In this document: one piece after another, positions 44,445 through 53,600 of the stretch | Layout: each line of letters opens with the position of its first letter | Numbering within the stretch: the stretch's first letter is position 1 | Translations under genes and position numbers: made by a program | Notes under the pieces: model-generated | The model's input: the letters and a program-made list of their open reading frames with translations, nothing else | Told to the model about the DNA's origin: nothing | The model's database searches: none | From: Bacteroidota bacterium | Lineage (GTDB): Bacteria; Bacteroidota; Bacteroidia; 2-12-FULL-35-15 | Length of the DNA stretch: 64,000 nucleotides | Reading direction: 5' to 3' | Assembly: GCA_025963725.1 (NCBI GenBank) | Contig: JAOQAE010000006.1 | Span: 806,001 to 870,000 of the forward strand

Positions 44445-46250
44445 TCATTCGCTCACCAGCCTGCAGCGCCGCAGTGTTTTTCCGTCCGATACCACGATCA
44501 CATACACGCCCGGCGCTAAAGGAACATCGAATAAAACATCGGATGCATTCTTCAGATCCCTTTCATACACCATCCTTCCGGGCGCATCGAAGATCCTGAC
44601 AGAAAGCGAAGCTCCGCTCATCCCATTTATTTTAAGGCTGAACGGACCGCCGGCCGGATTCGGATACACGTACATGCCTTCCTGCTTTTCTGCAAGGGAA
44701 GCGATTTCCGTAAGCGCATCCTCGCATACCACATAGGTTCCGGAATTGTAATTGCTCACCGCGGGAATAGTTCCCGTATTGTAAGGATACGGCGGACCGA
44801 TGGAAGGCCATGCAGCTCCCGCAAAGAAAGCAGGTGGAGCGGTCAGATAATACGAAGCGTTGCTGAGCCCACTGGTCCCGGCAGGTGTGAGCACTCCCTT
44901 TACCATGTTTCCGTATTGGAAATGGCCGGTTCCCGCCAGGTAATAATTGCCCATGAAAGAGCCGGTGTTGGTGATCTCGTTGCCGACAAAGTTCTGATCG
45001 TTGGAAGCCGGGCCTGTATTCATGATCAGGCCATACAATGCGGCACGGTTGCGGAAAAAAGTATTGTACGGCCCGTTGATGCCATGTGAATTATCGATCA
45101 CGATGTTCTGGCCAACATTTCCCTCGAACAGGTTTGCAAACACATAGTTGCCATGCAGCACCATGTCGCCCGCGCTGTTCACAGGAAAGCTGCCTTCGTT
45201 CCAGTATGGGTCGCGGGAATAATTATAGCCGAACACATTGCCGTTGGCTCCCGCCTGCAGGATCATGGAATGCCGCAGGTTTTTGAAAATATTATTTTCC
45301 ACCAGCACCTCGCCCGTAGAGAATTGCAGCAGCACGCCGTAGCCTTGTCCGCCGCCGCCATAAGCAAACGCGTGATGAAAATAGCTGCCCGTGATCAGCA
45401 GGTTGCTGGAGGATGATACGGCCACATGCGCAAAATTAGTCATGGAGCTTTCCACTCCGCGGATCCGGCAATTCACGGCCATGTCGAAGTTAAAGTTCGA
45501 GGTTTGTGCCGCCGTGGAATCCAGCCGTTCGATCTTAAAGCATTCGAAACCTACTGAAGTTTTCGGAAACAGCTTTTTGATCCGTGGTGTTTCCGACAGA
45601 GGGAAATCCCTTCTTAAAGGGCTTGCGAGAAAAACGGAATCGCCGCTTACGCGTGTTACCTGTATGATCTGCGCAACGGAGTTCAATGCCCAGGAAGAGG
45701 TTACGAGCGTATCGTCATCCTGGAATAATTTGATCCATGTGCCGGCAGCTATCCCGGCAGAATCGGGCACGAGCAGGTACACACCGTCCTTTTGCGCGCC
45801 TGTCATCAGCGCATATTCACTTGCGGAAGAAGAGCCTGTAACACGGAACAGGTCCTGCGCAGCACCGGAAAGATCGAACTGCAGCGTGCTGAGCGAAGAG
45901 GAATCTCCGCGGATGATGATGGAAGATGGCAGGCTTACACTTGCATTGAACAGGTAGGTGCCCCCCGGAAAAAAGATAACGGCAGGATCGCCTCCTGCGG
46001 CGGCAATGGCATTTTGCAGCGGAAGGTCGTTAATGGTGATCCCATCGCCCTGTGCGCCAAAGGAGGTTACATCTATTGTAAGTAAAGGTTCCGTCACTGA
46101 ATCGCGCAGGCCCGCAAGGCTCCAGTCAACCGTTCGCGAAGCGGGAATAAGCTGTGAAAAGCCGCTTTCCGATACAAGCAGAAAAGATAAGGCTGCAAAA
46201 GCGGCACGGAAACTCTTAAAGAATGGGGTGGAACATATTTTTATAAGCAT
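44445..46250 (-). CDS. T9SS-secreted parallel beta-helix protein
   Basis: 601 residues. An N-terminal signal region (KSFRAAFAALSFLLVSESGFS-Q, about 12-33) is followed by a pectate-lyase-like domain beginning TIDVTSFGAQGDGITINDLPLQNAI (about 58-82), the hallmark opening of the glycosyl hydrolase 28/pectate lyase 3 superfamily. Many short beta-helix turns follow (SSSNLLITGSYFHHAF, GEVLVENNIFKNLRHSMIL, AGANGNVFGYNYSRDP). The C-terminal ~80 residues form a type A sorting domain (VYPNPAGGPFSLKINGM ... LAPGVYVIVVSDGKTL). It is probably a secreted polysaccharide-binding or cleaving enzyme; catalytic residues cannot be assigned. Confidence 0.86.
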   Translation of the reverse strand: MLIKICSTPFFKSFRAAFAALSFLLVSESGFSQLIPASRTVDWSLAGLRDSVTEPLLTIDVTSFGAQGDGITINDLPLQNAIAAAGGDPAVIFFPGGTYLFNASVSLPSSIIIRGDSSSLSTLQFDLSGAAQDLFRVTGSSSASEYALMTGAQKDGVYLLVPDSAGIAAGTWIKLFQDDDTLVTSSWALNSVAQIIQVTRVSGDSVFLASPLRRDFPLSETPRIKKLFPKTSVGFECFKIERLDSTAAQTSNFNFDMAVNCRIRGVESSMTNFAHVAVSSSSNLLITGSYFHHAFAYGGGGQGYGVLLQFSTGEVLVENNIFKNLRHSMILQAGANGNVFGYNYSRDPYWNEGSFPVNSAGDMVLHGNYVFANLFEGNVGQNIVIDNSHGINGPYNTFFRNRAALYGLIMNTGPASNDQNFVGNEITNTGSFMGNYYLAGTGHFQYGNMVKGVLTPAGTSGLSNASYYLTAPPAFFAGAAWPSIGPPYPYNTGTIPAVSNYNSGTYVVCEDALTEIASLAEKQEGMYVYPNPAGGPFSLKINGMSGASLSVRIFDAPGRMVYERDLKNASDVLFDVPLAPGVYVIVVSDGKTLRRCRLVSE

Positions 46251-46489
46251 GCTTCAGGATTTTATATGAAATTTAAAAAACGTTTCAAAAATCTTGTTCC
46301 AGGTAAAGATGGCCATAATTTCCTTTGGTTCATCCGGCACTTTATTTATCCCATTTCGGGCAATATATTCCCCGTTCCGGTTAAGTATTTTCCGCTTTGG
46401 AATGCTCTATCCCTTTACCAGCGTCATTTCTTAATGGCTGCATAATTGCATAAAACCGCTGGCACAAAAAATTCCCCGAAACTATTCTT

Positions 46490-48211
46490 ATGAAAAAAAC
46501 AAATGATCGCCTTAAAGCGAAACCGGCTCCTCTTAGCAAAACACCAACAGGCATTGAGGGCCTCGACGAAATTACAGATGGCGGATTACCAACCGGGAGG
46601 CCGACACTGGTTTGCGGCAGCGCAGGCTGCGGTAAAACATTAATGGCCGTGCAGTTCCTGATCAAAGGGATCACGGATTATAACGAACCGGGCATATTCA
46701 TGACCTTTGAAGAATCGGCGGAAGACCTCACAAAAAATGTGGCGTCGCTCGGCTACGACCTTAAAAAGCTGATCGCCGATAAAAAACTGAGAGTGGATCA
46801 TGTGAAGGTAGAACGCTCTGAAATAGAAGAATCGGGGGAATACAACCTCGAAGGCCTGTTCATCCGCCTCGAGCATGCCATCAACAGCATCGGCGCAAAG
46901 CGTGTAGTGCTGGATACCATTGAATCATTATTCGGCGGCCTCGACAATACGGTGATCCTGAGATCGGAGATCCGCAGGCTGTTCCACTGGCTTAAGAACA
47001 AAGGCGTTACAACGATCATTACAGGTGAAAGGGGCGAATCGTCGCTCACGCGCCAGGGACTGGAGGAATATGTTTCCGATTGTGTGATCCTCCTCGATTT
47101 CCGGGTGATCGACCAGATCTCCACGCGGAGATTAAGGATCGTAAAATACCGAGGCTCCACCCATGGCACCAATGAGTACCCTTTCCTTATTGATGAAAGC
47201 GGGATCTCCGTGCTGCCAATCACCTCGCTCAGGCTCGAGCATAAGGTTTCCGACAAGATCGTTTCCACGGGAATCCCGGGGCTCGACAAGCTGTTTAAAA
47301 AAGGAGGATATTACCAGGGAAGCAGCATTCTCATCTCGGGAACGGCCGGCACAGCCAAAACCACGCTTGCCAGCTACTTTACTCAGGAAACCTGCAAAAA
47401 CAAAGGCAGGGTGCTTTACTTTGCCTTTGAAGAATCACCTAATCAGCTGATCCGGAATATGAAGTCGGTAGGGATCGACCTGCGCACCTATATTGACAAG
47501 GGTCTGCTGCAGATCCATTCGAGCCGCCCAACGCTGCACGGACTGGAAATGCACCTGCTGTCGCTCCACAAGCTCATCCGCGACTTCAAGCCGCAATGCG
47601 TGGTGATCGACCCGATCAGCAACATGATCAGCATAGGAACGATCAGCGAGGTGCGGGCAATGCTTGTGCGGCTGATCGACCTTTTGAAAATAAACAACAT
47701 TACGGCGCTGTTCACATCGCTTACCCAGCAGAATGTAAGCAGCACCAACGAGCTTACGGAAGAATCCGTTTCCTCGCTGGTGGATACCTGGATCACCGTG
47801 CGCGACGTGGAAGGCATCGGAGAGCGGAACAGGGGCCTGTACATCCTGAAATCGAGGGGAATGGCGCATTCCAACCAGGTAAGGGAATTCATCCTTACCG
47901 ATAAAGGCCTTAAGTTCCTTGATTTTGAAACAGGCCCGGATGGCATTCTGCTCGGCTCGGCAAGAAAGAAGTACCAGCTCGATACATTTGCCGACAATTT
48001 AAAAAAGAAGCAGGCGCTGCAAAAGCGCGACCGGGAAATTCTCAGGAAGAAGAAGATCCTGGAAGCGAACATCCTTGCGATGCGAACAGAATACGAATCG
48101 GTGGAAGAAGAGCTGCATAAGCTGGAAACTGAAGAAAGGGGACTGCAACTTAAAACAAAAAAGACCCTTGATTCCCAGCCTGTGAAAGCTGTGAAAAAGA
48201 AAAAAAATTAA
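46490..48211 (+). CDS. kaiC: KaiC-family clock ATPase/kinase
   Basis: 573 residues, two RecA-like domains. The first has Walker A GSAGCGKT (43-50) and paired Glu FEE (74-75). The second has GTAGTAKT (about 284-291, Gly to Ala at the sixth position of the P-loop) and FAFEES (about 312-317) with two Glu. Aligning [12 protein letters not shown] with cyanobacterial KaiC ITDSHISTITDT puts Ser428 and Ser429 at the Ser431/Thr432 phosphosites and Thr423 at Thr426. The CII end [15 protein letters not shown] is normal. The tail differs: about 490-560 is a charged coiled coil ([35 protein letters not shown]) instead of a KaiA-binding tail. KaiB genes follow after two bases. Confidence 0.94.
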   Translation: MKKTNDRLKAKPAPLSKTPTGIEGLDEITDGGLPTGRPTLVCGSAGCGKTLMAVQFLIKGITDYNEPGIFMTFEESAEDLTKNVASLGYDLKKLIADKKLRVDHVKVERSEIEESGEYNLEGLFIRLEHAINSIGAKRVVLDTIESLFGGLDNTVILRSEIRRLFHWLKNKGVTTIITGERGESSLTRQGLEEYVSDCVILLDFRVIDQISTRRLRIVKYRGSTHGTNEYPFLIDESGISVLPITSLRLEHKVSDKIVSTGIPGLDKLFKKGGYYQGSSILISGTAGTAKTTLASYFTQETCKNKGRVLYFAFEESPNQLIRNMKSVGIDLRTYIDKGLLQIHSSRPTLHGLEMHLLSLHKLIRDFKPQCVVIDPISNMISIGTISEVRAMLVRLIDLLKINNITALFTSLTQQNVSSTNELTEESVSSLVDTWITVRDVEGIGERNRGLYILKSRGMAHSNQVREFILTDKGLKFLDFETGPDGILLGSARKKYQLDTFADNLKKKQALQKRDREILRKKKILEANILAMRTEYESVEEELHKLETEERGLQLKTKKTLDSQPVKAVKKKKN

Positions 48212-48213
48212 CG

Positions 48214-48537
48214 ATGGTACAAAAAAACGAGAAAGCAGGAGAACCCCTCTGGCAACTCCGCTTGTACATTGCCGGCAAAACCGACAAATCAGCGCTTGCG
48301 CTCAGCAATATAGAAAAATACTGCAGTGCGCACCTGGATAACAACTACTCCATCGAAGTGATCGACCTCCTAAAAAGCCCGCATTTAGCGGAAGAGGATC
48401 AGATCTTCGCCATTCCTACACTTGTAAGGAAGGGCCCCCTGCCTGTGAAAAAGATCATAGGCGACCTGTCGAATGAAACGAAGGTGCTTGCGGGCTTAGA
48501 GATCATGCCATTACCAAACCAACAAAAAAATGAATAG
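48214..48537 (+). CDS. kaiB: KaiB-family protein 1
   Basis: 107 residues. Motifs of the KaiB family, in order: [16 protein letters not shown] (about 15-30), [18 protein letters not shown] (about 48-65), [21 protein letters not shown] (split about 67-87), then KVLAGLE. The LAEED segment and PLPV-x-x-IIGDLS are the same as in cyanobacterial KaiB, which supports a fold-switching KaiB that binds the KaiC CI ring. It starts two bases after the kaiC stop and overlaps the second kaiB by eight bases. It has a longer N-terminal extension and C-terminal tail (LPNQQKNE) than the second copy. Confidence 0.92.
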   Translation: MVQKNEKAGEPLWQLRLYIAGKTDKSALALSNIEKYCSAHLDNNYSIEVIDLLKSPHLAEEDQIFAIPTLVRKGPLPVKKIIGDLSNETKVLAGLEIMPLPNQQKNE

Positions 48538-48823
48538 TACCGCCACCAAAGAAGAGTACATCCTGAAATTATACATTACAGGCATGTCCATAAGCTCCGT
48601 AAGGGCAATAGAAAATATCAAGTCGATCTGCGAGGAACACCTGCAGGGGCGTTACACGCTTGATATAATCGATATCCACAAATTTCCGGATACGATGTAT
48701 GAGAACAACATCATTGCAAGCCCCACATTAATAAAGCATTCACCCCAGCCGTTCAAAAAACTGCTGGGCGACCTTTCTGACCGTAGTAAGGTGTTAGGGG
48801 CATTAGGAATCATAACACAGTAA
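48530..48823 (+). CDS. kaiB: KaiB-family protein 2, divergent
   Basis: 97 residues. [21 protein letters not shown] (about 10-30), [20 protein letters not shown] (about 42-61), [21 protein letters not shown] (split about 63-83) and KVLGALGI show KaiB. It differs from the first copy at the central helix (TMYENN in place of LAEED) and in QPFKK in place of LPVKK, while keeping GDLS. The overlap ATGAATAG with kaiB 1 indicates translational coupling. The two copies are clearly different sequences, so they may have distinct partners or states (inference). The histidine kinase gene starts four bases later. Confidence 0.92.
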   Translation: MNSTATKEEYILKLYITGMSISSVRAIENIKSICEEHLQGRYTLDIIDIHKFPDTMYENNIIASPTLIKHSPQPFKKLLGDLSDRSKVLGALGIITQ

Positions 48824-48827
48824 CAGC

Positions 48828-50213
48828 ATGGTGTCAGAAATCAAAGAAAGCACTTTACTACAGGAGAACCAGGCCCTGAGAGAGCAGCTCGAGGAATACA
48901 AGGAGCTGATCGAATCCATCAGGACCGGGCAGGTGGATGCCCTTGCCATCAGCAAGAACGGGCAGCCGAACATCCTGACGCTAGAAAGCACCGATTTTAT
49001 TTATCGCGTGCTCGTGGAGAGCATGGCGGAAAGCGCACTGAACATTACCGAAACAGGATTAATATTATATGCCAATACAGCATTTGAGAACTTACTTGGA
49101 ATGTCGAATGCCTCCGTTATCGGCTACGACCTCGAATCGCTGATTGATCCGCTGTTCCGCGAGAGCTTTAAAAAGCTTTTCAAGGCGGCCTTTTCAGGAA
49201 CCAGCAAAGGAGAAACCATTCTGCTGTATGAAGGAAGGCGGATCCCTGTTTATGTTTCCTTCAGCAGCCTGTTCCCACGTTTCTCAGGGATAGGCATCAT
49301 CATTACCGACCTTTCCGAAAAGAAGAACCAGGAAAAGATCCTTACATCTTACAAGGACAGGCTCTCTGAAAAAGAAGAAGAGCTGATCCTTGCAGAGGTT
49401 TCCCATCTCCGCAAGGCCAAGGAAAAGCTGGAAGAGCATGCAAAGAACATTGAAGCAAAGAACAATGAGCTGGTGAACACCAACATCGAGCTGAGCTCAT
49501 TCACGTATATCGCCTCACATGACCTGAAGGAGCCGCTGCGCAAGATCAGGATGCTTTCCGAATACATTCTCGAGAAGCAGGGAAAAGATTTTTCACCCGA
49601 AGTATTGCGGCACTTTTCAAGCATTACATCGGCCATCGGATATATGCAGGAGCTCATCGCCGGCCTGCTGAGCTATTCAAGCATTAACAACAATCAGCTG
49701 AAGCTGGTGGATACCGACCTGAACGAGATCATTAAGGAAGTAAAGAGCAACCTCGAAGCGGTGATCGCGGAAAGAGGCGTTAAGATTGAAAGCGGGGAGC
49801 TGCCGGTGCTGAAGATCATAAGCATCCCGTTCATACAGCTGTTCTCCAACCTGATCTCAAATGCCGTTAAATACAGCCGTAAGGACGTACCGCCCGTAAT
49901 TGCCATCAGCGCGAAGAAAATGCAGAGCGACGAAATTGAAACTGAAATACTGTTATCTGCCGATTCGTACTGGGCGATCACTGTGCAGGATAACGGCATC
50001 GGCTTTGAGCAGAAATACCAGCATAAGATCTTTGAGCTGTTCCAGCGGCTTCACGAAAAGGATGTGTTCAGCGGCACTGGTATCGGGCTGGCCATTTGCA
50101 ACAAGATCGTTCAAAACCATAACGGATTTATCACCGCCTTTGGTGAGCCGGGGGTGGGAGCCAGATTTACAGTTTATCTTCCGGTGGAAGAAATAAAAAA
50201 CCTTCCTGAATAA
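48828..50213 (+). CDS. PAS-domain sensor histidine kinase in the kai operon
   Basis: 461 residues, soluble, no membrane helix. An N-terminal coiled coil (about 5-40) leads to a PAS domain (about 60-175, VLVESMAESALNITETGLIL, LYANTAFENLLGMSNASVIG), a coiled coil (about 180-225), the phosphoacceptor segment SHDLKEPLRKI with His231, and a HATPase domain with N box LFSNLISNAVKYS, G1 VQDNGIGFEQ, and G2 GTGIGLAIC (about 415). It lacks a receiver domain and the KaiB-like domain found in cyanobacterial SasA. Its position four bases after kaiB 2 suggests that it is the timer's output kinase; the response regulator is not adjacent. The stop codon sits in a terminator loop. Confidence 0.93.
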   Translation: MVSEIKESTLLQENQALREQLEEYKELIESIRTGQVDALAISKNGQPNILTLESTDFIYRVLVESMAESALNITETGLILYANTAFENLLGMSNASVIGYDLESLIDPLFRESFKKLFKAAFSGTSKGETILLYEGRRIPVYVSFSSLFPRFSGIGIIITDLSEKKNQEKILTSYKDRLSEKEEELILAEVSHLRKAKEKLEEHAKNIEAKNNELVNTNIELSSFTYIASHDLKEPLRKIRMLSEYILEKQGKDFSPEVLRHFSSITSAIGYMQELIAGLLSYSSINNNQLKLVDTDLNEIIKEVKSNLEAVIAERGVKIESGELPVLKIISIPFIQLFSNLISNAVKYSRKDVPPVIAISAKKMQSDEIETEILLSADSYWAITVQDNGIGFEQKYQHKIFELFQRLHEKDVFSGTGIGLAICNKIVQNHNGFITAFGEPGVGARFTVYLPVEEIKNLPE

Positions 50214-50230
50214 GCAGGAAGGTTTTTTTA
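50198..50230 (+). terminator. Intrinsic terminator of the kai operon
   Basis: AAACCTTCCTG (50199-50209 region) and CAGGAAGGTTT around a loop that contains the kinase stop codon TAA (50211-50213), then seven T. The following gene is convergent. Confidence 0.82.
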
Positions 50231-50253
50231 TGTTGAGCTATTTTTTTCGTTGC

Positions 50254-50667
50254 TTAATCAAGCACCCTGAAATCGAGGATCACTTTGCTGCCATTCTCTT
50301 CAAAGGTTACATTGTCGGCCAGGTTCCGCATCAGGAACACTCCCCTGCCGTTTGGCTTTTCAATGTTCTCGGGGTTGGTAGGATCGGGCAGGTTGTTGAA
50401 ATTGAAGCCCGGGCCTTCGTCCTTCACGCTGAAGGAAACCCTGTCGGGATGCGATTTGAATGAAATATCGATGCTTTTATTCGGATTGGCTTTGTTCCCG
50501 TGGTAGATGGCATTGTTTACCGCTTCTGTCAGTGAAACCAGTATGTTGCCGTAATAATCCTCACTGATGCTAAAAAGGTCACATACGTCTTCGATCATGC
50601 GCTCCACCAGTATAATGTTCTCTGCCTTTGAAGAAATGCGAATTTTTTGATTTTCTGCAAGTACCAT
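50254..50667 (-). CDS. RsbW-like serine kinase/ATP-binding protein
   Basis: 137 residues, a HATPase_c_2 domain of the anti-sigma kinase type. N box LTEAVNNAIYHGN (about 46-58), G1 VKDEGPGFN (about 81-89), G2 GRGVFLMRNLAD (about 108-119). No membrane or sensory part. It follows the DUF4175 gene by four bases on the same strand. In RsbW systems such kinases phosphorylate an STAS protein and bind a sigma factor; Bacteroidota homologues sit beside DUF4175, and I recall ybeY and mnmG as the next genes, which are not present here. Possible counterparts in the window are the SpoIIE phosphatases at 5327 and 20543. Confidence 0.88.
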   Translation of the reverse strand: MVLAENQKIRISSKAENIILVERMIEDVCDLFSISEDYYGNILVSLTEAVNNAIYHGNKANPNKSIDISFKSHPDRVSFSVKDEGPGFNFNNLPDPTNPENIEKPNGRGVFLMRNLADNVTFEENGSKVILDFRVLD

Positions 50668-50671
50668 ATCT

Positions 50672-53600
50672 TTAGTCTTCGAAGTTATTAAAGTATTGAT
50701 TGACTTTTGCTTTGTAAAACGGATTTAAAGAGGGGGGAACAGTTTTGAGTAGTTCCGTTTCTTTCTGTTTTAGCTTGTTATACTCCAAAAAATCGTTAGG
50801 GTTACTAAAATTTTCATTTTTTGCCTCATTCGACTGCCTTTTTTCATCCATTTCGCGTTCTTTCTCCGCTTTTTCCGATTCCAGCAGCCTTGTGAGAATT
50901 TCCTGCTGGCGCTTCATGGTCTCGTTGCTCAGCATTTTGTTCACGAGGTCGGTTTCGGTCTGCTCCATTTTCTCCGCCAGCTTGCCGAGGTTTCCTCCGC
51001 CTTTTCCGTCCTTGTTCAGCTGGTCGGCCATTTTACCCAGCTCCTTGCGGATGGCTTCCTGCTGTGCCGCTAATTTGGCAAGCTCCTGGCTCATTCCGCC
51101 CATTCCTTGTCCGCCCTGCTTATTTCCCGGCTTGTTGCCGTTCTTTTCCATTCCTTCCTTCAGCTTTTGGATCTGCTTGTTCAGCGCTTCCTGCATCTGG
51201 CGCATGTTGGCGGCAGAAGGCTTGGAGCCGGTGCCGCCGGGCTTGTTGCAGCTGCCGCTGCCGGGCTTGCCGCTTTTTTTCTTGGCTTCGGCCTGCATCT
51301 GGCTTAATGCCTCGTTCAGCATCAGCGCAAGGTTGTTGATGGAGGTCATGGCGAACTGCTGGCGGCTCATTGCTTCCTGCTTGTGGTTCCTGCCATCGAA
51401 GGAAGGCGTTTGCGATTCCTTGATCTCATCCACAGCCTTTTCCATGTTCATGTTAATGGCGCTGGTTTCCTTGAGCACCGCCGATTTGATCTGCGGAACA
51501 CGTTTGGCAAGCGCAAGCAGGCTGTCTTCCACCATTTTGGAATCATCCTGCAGCTTCTTCTGCTTCTGGTTAAGCTTATAGAACTGCGGATCGTTTGTTT
51601 TGGCATTGGAGAGCTCTCCCATGAGCGCTTCCTGTCCGAACGACAGCTGCACGATGTTCTCGAGCAGGTCGCGGAGCTGGTTCATGTCCTCGCTTTGCTG
51701 CTCCTGTTGTTCCTGCTGCTGCATTTGCTGCATCTGCTGGCTCATCTCCTGCATTTTCTGCGCGGCGCTCTTCTGCGATTTGGAAGCGCTTTTCTTCTGC
51801 TCCTGGCTCAGCTGGTCGCTGCTGTTCTGCATGTCTTTCTTAATATCTTCCTGCTTCTGCTCGGTATTCTCCATCTTCTTCGGCTCTTCCAACGCTTCGT
51901 TCTTTTTCTCCAGCTCCTTCATGTCCTTTTTCAGGTCATCGAACTTTTTGTTCAGCTCATCCTGCTTCTCCTTCTGCTCTTTTGCATCGGCTTTCTTGTC
52001 TTCGCTTTTCTTCGCAAGGTCATCCTGCTTTTTGGCAAGGTCGTTCAGCTTGTCGATGTTCTCCTGCAGCTTCTGCTCAAACTCCATCTGCTTGAAGATC
52101 TCGAGGTTCCTGTCGAGCTCCTTCATCAGGTCCTTATTGTCGAGCTTCATTTTATCGAGGGCTTCCTGCACTTTATCCTTGTCCATTTTTTCCAGCAATT
52201 TCTGGAGCTCATTGTACTTCTCTTTCATTTCCGGCGTCATCACCTTATCGAACAGCTCCTCCAGCTGGCGCTGCTTTTCAAGCATTTCCTCATCGGGGTT
52301 CTTGTATTCGTTCTGCTGCTCGTTGTTCTGCGCATTTTCATTCTTGATGTTCTCCACCTTTTTCTGCAGCTGCTTTTGCTTATCGAGCAGGTCCTGCATC
52401 TTCTTTTTCTCTTCCCATGTCAGCTCTTTCTTCTCAGCCACTTTGCGCTGCAGGTCGCTCAGCGCTTTCTGCACATCCTTGGCCTGGGCAATGCTTTCCT
52501 GCAGGTCGTCCTTGATCTTGCTGTTGTTCTTTTCGGTGTTGTCGGAAAGCTCGTCGAGCGTTGGCGCCTTGAAGATCATTTTTTGCGAGCGGGAGGATTT
52601 GCTGCCGGTAACGCCATCGTTATCGAAGACCTCGAAATAATATTCGATCTGGTCGCCGGCATTTACGCCCAGTGCATTGAGGTCCCAGAAATGGAAGAAA
52701 ACATCCTGCGTACTGGCAGTGTTCACCAGCAGCGCTTTGGAATTGGTGGTCATCTTTTTGTAATTATCCGTGATGGCGGAGTCGTTGTTCACGATGAAAC
52801 GGTAATTGAAGGTAAGCTTCGCAAAGCCATGATCGTCCTTCACCTCGCCGCGGAAACGCAGCTTTTTGGAAGACAGCGAAGTTGAATCCTTCTGCTCGCT
52901 CACCTCTATCTGCGGGTATGCATCGGGGATCACGTTGATGGTGTATGTTACGGAATCCCTGCTTTTCAGGAACTGGTTGGAAGTGGTCACCGAATAGGTT
53001 TTGTCGCGGTACAGCTTTGCGGAATAGTTGAATGCATTTTCCGCGTTCTGCTCCACCGCAAAGGAAGTATCGTTGAAGTTCATCCGCAGCTGCTTTGTGT
53101 TCTGCGTATTGAAGTTCCAGCTCACTTTGGTGCCGGCAGGCACAATGAGATCGCCGGTGTTGGCAACGGTCTCATCTTTTTTATTGAGGTATTTCGGATA
53201 GCTCAGGGCGATCTCAAAGTTCAGCAGCACAGGATTAGGAAGGGCCACGAGCTCATATTCCCTCGATTTAAACCCATCGGCGCTCAGCTGGAAGGTCACA
53301 TTCTTCTGAACGTTTTTAAAAAGGTAATTGAAATTCACGATGTTCTCTTTATCGAGCTTGAACTCGTTGCCGTCGATCTCCACATATACATTCTCCGGGA
53401 TCTCTTCCCCGGTAAGCTTTACTTTCAATTCATAATCCTGCTGCGCCACAGTTTTCAGGTCGCTGTTCACGATCACAAACTGGAAAGGCGATTCCTTTTC
53501 AAAGTAATCGCTGTGCTTAACAAGGCGCTTGGTACCGTCTGTAATGATGCTTGGCGCTGCAAACAGGATCACGATCACCATGAGGAGCGGGATCAGCGCA

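Noticed and set aside
46490..50213. A true circadian clock like that of cyanobacteria
   Set aside because: KaiA, the KaiA-binding tail of KaiC and a SasA-type kinase are missing. A self-sustained rhythm cannot be claimed; an hourglass or stress role is more likely.
51383..52885. A 500-codon open frame, and another of 346 codons at 51600-52640, on the plus strand
   Set aside because: They are antisense to the coiled-coil part of the DUF4175 gene. Their Leu/Phe/Ser-rich sequence is what the complement of Lys, Glu and Gln codons gives, with no domain.
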